From positions 596-12,593 of the forward strand of contig DMNP01000036.1 of assembly GCA_003452695.1 (NCBI GenBank): a stretch of 11,998 bases of DNA, given 5' to 3'. Positions within the stretch are counted from its first letter, which is position 1, and each line of letters starts with the position of its first letter. This stretch comes from Eggerthellaceae bacterium. Its GTDB lineage: Bacteria > Actinomycetota > Coriobacteriia > Coriobacteriales > Eggerthellaceae. The position numbers were made by a program, and so were the translations under genes. Of this stretch, positions 7,084 through 11,998 are shown one piece after another. The notes under the pieces were generated by a model, which was not told the origin of the DNA, did no database searches, and worked only from the letters and a program-made list of their open reading frames with translations.

Positions 7084-7779
7084 GTGGACATCGACCTTCA
7101 CTATACGGAACATGGCAGCGGCGATCCGCTCGTTCTGCTGCACGGCAACGGCGAGGACGGCGCGTACTTCGAGCATCAGGTCGAATGCTTTCGGCAGCGC
7201 TTCCGCGTGATTGCCGTGGACTCGCGCGGGCACGGCAAATCGCCGCGCGGGGCGGCGCCGCTCACACTTGCCCAAATGGCCTGCGACCTTGCCGATTTCC
7301 TGGATGGCCTTGGAATCGGGTCGGCAAACGTCCTGGGCTTTTCAGACGGCGCGAACGTGGCGCTGCTGTTCGCGCTTGCGCATCCGGACCGCGTGCGCAG
7401 CCTGGTTCTGAACGGCGGCAACCTGTTCCCCGAAGGCCTGACCGAACAAACGCGCCACGAGATAGCCGGCGAATACGACGAGGCGCTGCAAGCGGGTGAC
7501 GATAGCCAGCTGGAGCTGCTACGACTGATGACCGATGAGCCGAACATCGACCCCGCCAGCCTGTCGGCCCTGCACATGCCCGTTCTCGTGGTGGCGGGAA
7601 CCGACGATATGATAGAGGAATCGCACACGCGGCTCATCGCGGCCAGCATTCCCGGGGCGCGCCTGGAATTCGTCCGGGGGTCGCACTTCATCGCCGCCGA
7701 AAACCCGGAGGAATTCAACGCCGTGCTGGCCGCCTTCCTCGACGCGCCCGATTGGCTTGGGACACCCACCCAGGGTTAA
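7084..7779 (+). CDS. Alpha/beta-fold hydrolase
   Basis: 231 residues from a GTG start at 7084, preceded by GGGAGGA (7074-7080). A TTG at 7051 in the same frame would add 11 residues of unlikely sequence. The start HYTEHGSGDPLVLLHGNGED is typical of the family: the HG at 20-21 contributes the oxyanion hole. VIAVDSRGHGKS (42-53) is the second conserved strand-turn. The nucleophile elbow is GFSDG (85-89) with Ser87. The acid is Asp174 or Asp175 in VVAGTDDMI, and the base is His201 in RGSHFI. There is little cap domain, as in small esterases and enol-lactonase-like members. The substrate cannot be told. It has no signal peptide, so it is cytoplasmic. It appears to be a single-gene unit converging on a decayed region. 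Confidence 0.9.
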   Translation: MDIDLHYTEHGSGDPLVLLHGNGEDGAYFEHQVECFRQRFRVIAVDSRGHGKSPRGAAPLTLAQMACDLADFLDGLGIGSANVLGFSDGANVALLFALAHPDRVRSLVLNGGNLFPEGLTEQTRHEIAGEYDEALQAGDDSQLELLRLMTDEPNIDPASLSALHMPVLVVAGTDDMIEESHTRLIAASIPGARLEFVRGSHFIAAENPEEFNAVLAAFLDAPDWLGTPTQG

Positions 7780-8154
7780 TGCCCCGTTCGCGCCTTGGTT
7801 GCTGCGGTTTTGCCTTCGACCAAGCGCTGTAATACTCAGAACTCCTTCTATTGTAGCTTTCCGCATCGGCTGCCGAAAGGTCGGTTACGACGTTCACCGT
7901 AAGGTCGTTGTTCTGCTGGCCTATCGCCACGCCGTCCACCTGCAGGCTGTAGCCGAATGTGGTGGAGAAGCCCTTGTTCACGAAGCGCACCTTCGAGCGG
8001 GTGAGCACATCGTTGCGGATCAGGTCGCCTATTTTCTTCGACACCTCGCCGTCGGTTACGGCCTCGCGCTTGACTAGCTCGCCCTATTTCTGAACCCCGT
8101 GGAGGCGGGAAAGGTGCCCGAAGCGTACATGACTCGGAAGCCGTCCTCGCCATC
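7780..8154 (-). pseudogene. Frameshifted C-terminal fragment of an unrecognised protein
   Basis: On the minus strand one frame reads GEDGFRVMYASGTFPASTGF from about 8151 down and stops at TAG 8074-8076. The adjacent frame picks up after a TAG at 8084-8086 with GELVKREAVTDGEVSKKIGD and continues through KVRFVNKGFSTTFGYSLQ to a region rich in acidic and tyrosine residues. The two frames exchange within about 12 bases, the mark of a single-base indel in an older gene. The open frame then runs into the antisense of the hydrolase and stops at 7715, so the original 3' end is lost or reached near 7800. I do not recognise the family; the fold looks beta-rich and it may be a lipoprotein or cell-wall protein tail. 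Confidence 0.45.
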
Positions 8155-8935
8155 AGGTTCGGCTATAGGCAATCTCGCTCGGCAATCCCGTCATAAGCCC
8201 GCTCATCCAACACATCGACGACTCCTCTCGAAACAGCCGCGTTCCCTGCGGCGAACCAACTGATTCAACCGCCGCTGCAGAGCACCCATTGGCCATCGAG
8301 GCTCTCGAAATCGACCCGTGATTGTAAAGAACCGCTTTCAGTCCGTGTTGCGGTCTCGCTTCGAACGAGAAGACCGCTACATCGTTTTCGTCGATGGGGA
8401 TAGCAGGTTCCTCTGACGCGAAGTGCCCGATGCTGGCATCATGGCTTCGTGCGTATTCTGGGCAGTTATCTCCCACGAATACCAAAAAGCTAACTTCGGG
8501 AAGCATGTCGGCCATTGAATCGACCGCTTCGCTAAACTCCGGCCCGAATACAAGCGCCTCCGCACCTGCCAGGTTCAAGCAGGCAGGAATGTCGTCCCTC
8601 GCGCAACTTGCATGCAAAGGCACCAGAATGGCGCCCGACTTCAAAACGCCCATGTATATAGGGGGCAAGTCCAAACTATTCGCCATGAGCACGGCGACCT
8701 TCGCTCCGCGCGACACGCCAGCTTCCAGCAGCATGTGCGCGAACTGGTTCGCATGTTCGTTGAATATGCGCCAAGTGACGGTTCGGCCAGCACGGCCGCG
8801 AACAACCTGCTCCGATCCGCGCCATTTGCGCAAGCCCTTCCCCGCCTCGGGCGCATCTTCCATAACCGTTTCTGCAAGGGCGATGTCGTCGGGCCTCTTG
8901 AATGCGTTCAGTATCAGCTTGTCTGTGATGGGCAT
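8153..8935 (-). pseudogene. Truncated acyl-CoA ligase (AMP-binding, class I adenylate-forming), ATP loop destroyed
   Basis: 260 residues from ATG 8935; the usual length is 500-550. The first half is clearly the family: TVTWRIFNEHANQFAHMLLE (52-71), KVAVLMANSLDLPPIYMGVL (79-98) and KSGAILVPL (99-107). The P-loop that should read like SGTTGxPK is instead FEARPQHGLKAV (191-202), followed by the expected YNHGSI. Beyond it only a weak match to the MHWxGSLxTG segment remains (SSMCWMSGLMTG, 239-250), then a stop. The adenylate-binding half and C-terminal lid are gone. An active ligase would join a carboxylic acid to CoA through an acyl-AMP. No clear ribosome binding site precedes the ATG. It lies head-to-tail with the frameshifted fragment at 7780-8154. 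Confidence 0.7.
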
Positions 8936-9516
8936 TAACTTCAGTGTTATTCAGGAATTGTTCCTGCAGAATCGCCCTCACCCCTCTTCCCGCCCCCGCC
9001 GCTGGCCCGGCCGTGAAAAGTAACTGTTTCGCCGCTAGCTCCTTGATTGCCAAACTTAGCGCAGGAAAGGCTGCACTAGGCCTGTCGCAGATCCAAGCGC
9101 CGCAGATTAACCCGAGATTCTGTTTGACGAAAAATTGACTTCGAAGTAGGGGAGAAATACTCTGCCTATTAAACGCTGACGGAAAACGTATGTTTTCCTT
9201 ATCCTGCTCTCATTATTGCAACGGCACAATAACTGCATCATAGCGTTCATACATCAATACCCATTTCAAACCAATCGGTAGTTTTGAGACGATACCTGAA
9301 ACAGCCCTTCAGCAGCTTCGTGTGCCCGATTATAGTTCGCAAAAACACCTGAAAAAGCAATTGTCTTTGGGATGTCTTCAACCCGATTTTCGAAACGCTT
9401 TCGCAAAAACTGACCTACGGCAATGTGCTGTTACGACAACCGGCCGTTTATCGTAACCGTTCCAAAAAAGCAAAAATAGAAGGCCACCGAAACGAGACGA
9501 CGACCTGCGGTTTTCG
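8936..9516. other. Lower-G+C stretch without a gene
   Basis: About 580 bases with no supportable coding region. The part from about 9130 to 9480 is markedly more A+T-rich than the rest of the window. It contains AGGAA-TTG-TTCCT (8952-8964), a short inverted repeat just upstream of the decayed ligase, and a direct repeat TTCGCAAAAAC near 9338 and 9402. The T-rich (minus strand) end next to the tRNA fragment is described separately. Confidence 0.45.
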
Positions 9517-9522
9517 TGGTGG
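9464..9522 (-). terminator. Probable intrinsic terminator downstream of the tRNA-Ala 3' end
   Basis: On the minus strand, CCACC-AC-GAAAAC (from 9522 down) can pair with GTTTC-GGTGG (9493 to 9484) with small bulges, followed by CCTTCTATTTTTGCTTTTTT. Its place immediately after the CCA end is that of a native tRNA terminator. This suggests that the low-coordinate side is the original chromosomal flank. The stem is imperfect. Confidence 0.4.
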
Positions 9523-9561
9523 AGTATAGGGGGGTCGAACCCCTGACCTCATGGCTGCCAG
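9517..9561 (-). other. 3' fragment of tRNA-Ala(GGC): probable attachment (att) site of an integrated element
   Basis: Read on the minus strand: anticodon loop CTGGCAG (9561-9555) with U33 and anticodon GGC, 3' anticodon strand CCATG, variable loop AGGTC, T arm AGGGG-TTCGACC-CCCCT, acceptor 3' strand ATACTCC, discriminator A and encoded CCA (9519-9517). U at position 70 and A73 fit the alanine identity set (G3-U70). Upstream of the anticodon loop the sequence no longer pairs with CCATG and there is no D arm or 5' acceptor, so it is not a working gene. A tRNA piece from anticodon loop to CCA is the classic core duplicated by tyrosine-recombinase elements. Confidence 0.75.
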
Positions 9562-9679
9562 CAGACGTGGTCAAAATGCCCCTGCATGGATGGGCTGCAT
9601 GCACCTCATCACCCCGCATGCCGCACGGTGCCCGCTAATGGATAGTCAAAGCGACCCGATTAGCTTTGAAACTCTGCGT

Positions 9680-9782
9680 TCAGACCAATCTGGCGTAACC
9701 TTGCGATTGATGGAAGATATGCGCGATGACGATAGCTCCTTCGTGAACTTTATATAGCGCGACGTAATTCTTGATGACCGGT
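9680..9782 (-). pseudogene. C-terminal fragment of a RelE/ParE-type toxin
   Basis: About 34 residues are left. They read PVIKNYVALYKVHEGAIVI and then AHIFHQSQGYARLV before the TGA at 9680-9682. The pattern (I-K-N-Y-x-x-x-Y-K-V, short turn, I-x-x-I-F-H-x-x-x-x-Y) is the last strands and tail of RelE/ParE toxins of type II toxin-antitoxin pairs. RelE members cut mRNA on the ribosome and ParE members poison gyrase; which type this was cannot be told. The N-terminal two thirds and any antitoxin gene are absent. The homology stops where ISL3 transposase sequence begins on the other strand (about 9779-9785), so the insertion or a linked deletion broke it. Confidence 0.6.
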
Positions 9783-9784
9783 GC

Positions 9785-10444
9785 GTGGAGAGGTACTTCG
9801 CCAACGCCCGCCGCTGCGTCGACTTCTTCCACGTCGTCGGCTGGGCCGGCGAGCTGTCCGACGAGCACAGGGAGGCCATAAACGCGCTGGAGGAGAGGGC
9901 CAGGGGCATCAGGGGCACGAAGTACGCGCTGGGGATGAACCCCGAGAACCTGAGCGCATCGCTCCAGGACAAGCTGCGGCTGGCCGAGGAGTCCTACCCG
10001 GACGTGTACAGGGCCTACCAGCTCAAGGAGGAGCTGCGGGTCATCCTGCACATGAGGGACCACGTGCCGTCGCGGGCCGCGCTCCGATCGTGGATCGCGG
10101 AGGCCGGCTCCTGCGGCATCCCGCAGTTCGAGGAGCTGGCAGAGAAGATCGGCAGGCACGAGGCGGGCATCGTCGCCGCTGTGGAGCTCCAGGTGAACAG
10201 CTCGAAGAGCGAAGCGACGAACACGACCGTCAAGGCGCTGATAGCCACGGCGCGGGGGTTCCGCAACCTGGGCAACATGTTCGCCCTCGTGTACCTGCGG
10301 TGCTCCGACCTCGCGATACCGCTGAACAACCGCTACCAGCCGTCGGCCGAGAAGCAGCGCGAGCTCAGGGACGTCCAGAACGCGCGCAAGCGAGCGCGGG
10401 AGGAGGCCAAGAGGAAGGCCTACGAGGAAAGGCAGGGCCTATAG
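9785..10444 (+). pseudogene. ISL3-family transposase, C-terminal half (IS remnant)
   Basis: 219 residues from a GTG at 9785 that has no convincing ribosome binding site; the frame opens at 9758. Full-length ISL3 transposases have about 400-550 residues, with an N-terminal zinc finger and HTH that are missing here. Visible hallmarks are CVDFFHVVGWA (11-21, the second catalytic Asp at 13), KYALGMNPENL (46-56), YRAYQLKEELR (75-85), and VNSSKSEATNTTVK (137-150) with the catalytic Glu143, followed by ATARGFRNLGNMFALVYLRC. The first catalytic Asp is lost with the N-terminus, so it is inactive. A basic helix (188-216) ends it. Codon use is unlike the window's core genes, with many AGG arginines and GAG glutamates, a sign of transfer. 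The right end of the IS probably lies within the 26 bases to 10470. Confidence 0.8.
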
Positions 10445-10470
10445 GAACCCATTATCGGTGCAGAAGACTC

Positions 10471-11998
10471 CTATTTTATCGTTATCGTCACCTTCGCCGT
10501 CTTGGTAGCGGGCATGTACTTCGAAGTGCCCGCAGCCTTCACGCTCAGCGTGAGCACGCACTTGCCCTTCGGCGCACCCTTCTTCACCGTTATGGCGCCG
10601 CCCTTCGAAACGGCAACGTACTTCTTGTACTTGGCTGTCACCTTCTTCTTGGCGTAGGCCACCTTTCCTTGGGCCTTTGTTTTAATGACCGACGCCTTGA
10701 AGGCCTGCGCTTTCTTCTTCACCGTCTTCAGCGCGAGTTTCTTGGATTGGGCCTTCGTCTTCAGCGTGTTCGCGTTCTTCACCGTAATGGTTACGGCCTT
10801 CGTTGCGGCAGCATGCGTCATCGTTGCCGCAGCCGTTATGGTGATGGTGGCTATGCCAGCCTTCTTGCCGGTAACCACGCCTTTCGCGTCCACGGTGGCT
10901 ACGGCCGTGTTGGACGATTTATAGGACAAGGCTCCGCCTGCGCTTGTCTTGGCGCCAAGCGATATCGTCTTCTTCGCCTGGACGGTCTTATCAACAGCAG
11001 TGATGGTCTGCGTTTTCTTTTGCGCGGGACTCGGATCTGGCGTTGGCGTTGGCGTTGGCGCAGCGGTTACCGTTACCTTCGCGGTAGTACTCGCGGCCGC
11101 ATACGATGCCGTTTCGCCAGCGGTTATCGTGATGGTCGCCGTTCCTGCCTTCATGCCGGTGACCACGCCGTTGTAATCCACGGTTGCCACGCCCTCGTCG
11201 GACGATTCGTACCACAGCATGCCATCGCCGGTCGTCGTGGCGTTCAGCGCGACCGTCTTGCCCGCCTGCACCGTTTTGTCCGTTGCCGTAACGACCTGAC
11301 CATCTTGGATGTAGAAATAGGCCGTCTTGCTGCCAATGTAGTTGCCCTTCAGCGTAACCGCAACCGAAGCAGCGCCCCGTTCGACGTTGTCCGAAATCAC
11401 AACATCGTAGTTTGCCGAGTCGATGACGGTCGAACCGTCCTTCACGGTAACGCCCGGCGTTTTCGCTGTGCCGTCGTAGGCGTAAGAGTATTGCGAAAGC
11501 TCGACCGTCGGCGTGATGCTCTTGGGTTTAATCGTGAAGTCCAGGCTTTGCGACCCGCTGAAGCCGCCCTGTTCCAGGCCGACGATGGTAACGGTTGCAG
11601 TGCCGGCATTCACGTTGTTGATGTAATCCGCCCGATAATGGACGTTCCGCGTCAGCGTCTTGCCGTTGTATTTCACCACCAGCAGACTGGTGCCCATCCA
11701 GTTGAGGTGCGTTTTCTCGGTGCCGTCGTACGTCTGGTCCGGTGCGGTAATCGCGATGTCCGCATTGTTGGTGATATCGATGGGCTCGCCCACCACGCGC
11801 GTGTACGTTCCCTGGCCGATGGTGCCGTCGCCCGCGCTGCCCGTCTGGTAGTCCACGTTGTACGCAGGCGTTATGTCGCTCACGTTAAGCGTGGCATCGC
11901 TGTCGTTCTGTATCGTGGCGAAATTCGTGCCGTAGAAGGGCGTGCCCGAAATCGTCGTAACGCTCGAAGGGATGGTGAGCGTGCCATTCAGCCCCGAG
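10471..11998 (-). CDS. BspA-like LRR / Ig-like surface protein, C-terminal 508 residues (start beyond right edge)
   Basis: The frame is open to the window edge, so the 5' end is missing. Visible residues 1-34 (LNGTLTIPSSVTTISGTPFY...) are the end of BspA-type leucine-rich repeats. Two MBG-like modules follow, each with a YDGT motif (about 90 and 174) and an NVNAGTATVTI or NVERGAASVAV strand. Two Big_2-like Ig domains (about 235-311 and 331-406) share SSxxxVATVDxxGVVTGxKAG and are joined by a PTPTPTPDPSP hinge (315-324). The last 100 residues are lysine-rich and beta-prone and end in VTITIK, with no LPXTG motif or membrane anchor. Such proteins are secreted and mediate adhesion; how this one is held to the cell is not evident, though the basic tail might bind wall polymers. 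It converges on the ISL3 remnant with a 26-base gap. Confidence 0.85.
   Translation of the reverse strand, partial: SGLNGTLTIPSSVTTISGTPFYGTNFATIQNDSDATLNVSDITPAYNVDYQTGSAGDGTIGQGTYTRVVGEPIDITNNADIAITAPDQTYDGTEKTHLNWMGTSLLVVKYNGKTLTRNVHYRADYINNVNAGTATVTIVGLEQGGFSGSQSLDFTIKPKSITPTVELSQYSYAYDGTAKTPGVTVKDGSTVIDSANYDVVISDNVERGAASVAVTLKGNYIGSKTAYFYIQDGQVVTATDKTVQAGKTVALNATTTGDGMLWYESSDEGVATVDYNGVVTGMKAGTATITITAGETASYAAASTTAKVTVTAAPTPTPTPDPSPAQKKTQTITAVDKTVQAKKTISLGAKTSAGGALSYKSSNTAVATVDAKGVVTGKKAGIATITITAAATMTHAAATKAVTITVKNANTLKTKAQSKKLALKTVKKKAQAFKASVIKTKAQGKVAYAKKKVTAKYKKYVAVSKGGAITVKKGAPKGKCVLTLSVKAAGTSKYMPATKTAKVTITIK
11038..11060. repeat. Coding hexamer tandem repeat (TGGCGT, nearly 4 copies)
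   Basis: TGGCGT is repeated exactly three times with a fourth partial copy. On the minus strand it encodes the Thr-Pro run of the hinge between the two Big_2-like domains. Such a repeat can change length in 6-base steps without a frameshift, altering hinge length. Confidence 0.8.

Noticed and set aside
8676..9053. Minus-strand 125-codon frame starting at TTG upstream of the decayed ligase
   Set aside because: Out of frame with the ligase, has a rare start and no family features; its 3' part is a shadow of the ligase.
9517..9600. A complete tRNA gene on the minus strand
   Set aside because: There is no D arm or 5' acceptor strand, and the 5' half of the anticodon stem does not pair, so only the 3' part is present.
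9638..9757. Short plus-strand ORF of 39 codons between the tRNA fragment and the IS
   Set aside because: Antisense to the toxin fragment and without a ribosome binding site.
1..11998. CRISPR array
   Set aside because: No series of regularly spaced direct repeats anywhere. The only tandem repeat is the 6-base coding repeat at 11038-11060.

Overview
The window is G+C-rich bacterial DNA, most likely an actinobacterium of the Coriobacteriia/Eggerthellaceae type. I infer this from base composition, GC-rich third codon positions, GGAGG-like ribosome binding sites, a large c-di-GMP turnover protein and a BspA/Ig-like surface protein. No rRNA or marker gene is present to fix the taxon.

Layout. Positions 1-721 (-) hold the N-terminal 240 residues of a HelD-type RNA-polymerase-associated helicase, running off the left edge. 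A 498-bp divergent gap (722-1219) carries strong hairpins and a REP-like palindrome. A three-gene + unit follows: a homocysteine S-methyltransferase-fold protein without its zinc ligands (1220-2263), an unrecognised 85-residue protein (2307-2564) and an MscS channel (2583-3413). A perfect 18-bp palindrome (3416-3452), related to the one at 931-960, separates it from a convergent 1053-residue REC-GGDEF(degenerate)-EAL-TM-sensor-TM-GGDEF protein (3463-6624, -). After a 459-bp divergent gap comes an alpha/beta hydrolase (7084-7779, +).

From about 7780 to 10470 the DNA is an accessory or decay zone. It contains a frameshifted fragment of unknown family (7780-8154, -), a truncated acyl-CoA ligase with its ATP-binding loop destroyed (8153-8935, -), and about 580 bp of lower-G+C DNA without a gene. 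Then comes the 3' part of a tRNA-Ala(GGC), from the anticodon loop to CCA (9517-9561, -), which looks like the displaced half of an integrase attachment site. Next are the last ~34 residues of a RelE/ParE toxin (9680-9782, -), cut by the C-terminal half of an ISL3-family transposase (9785-10444, +). The window ends inside a BspA-like secreted protein with LRR, MBG-like and two Big_2-like domains (10471-11998, -).

Taken together, an ordinary chromosomal block (helicase, channel unit, c-di-GMP protein, hydrolase) abuts the probable boundary of an integrated element that inserted in a tRNA-Ala gene. I infer that the element lies at coordinates above 9561, with the intact tRNA beyond the right edge. 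I found no CRISPR array, no complete RNA gene and no convincing new defence system. The most notable items are the zinc-less methyltransferase homologue, the chimeric c-di-GMP protein, the tRNA-derived boundary and the nested TA/IS remnants.
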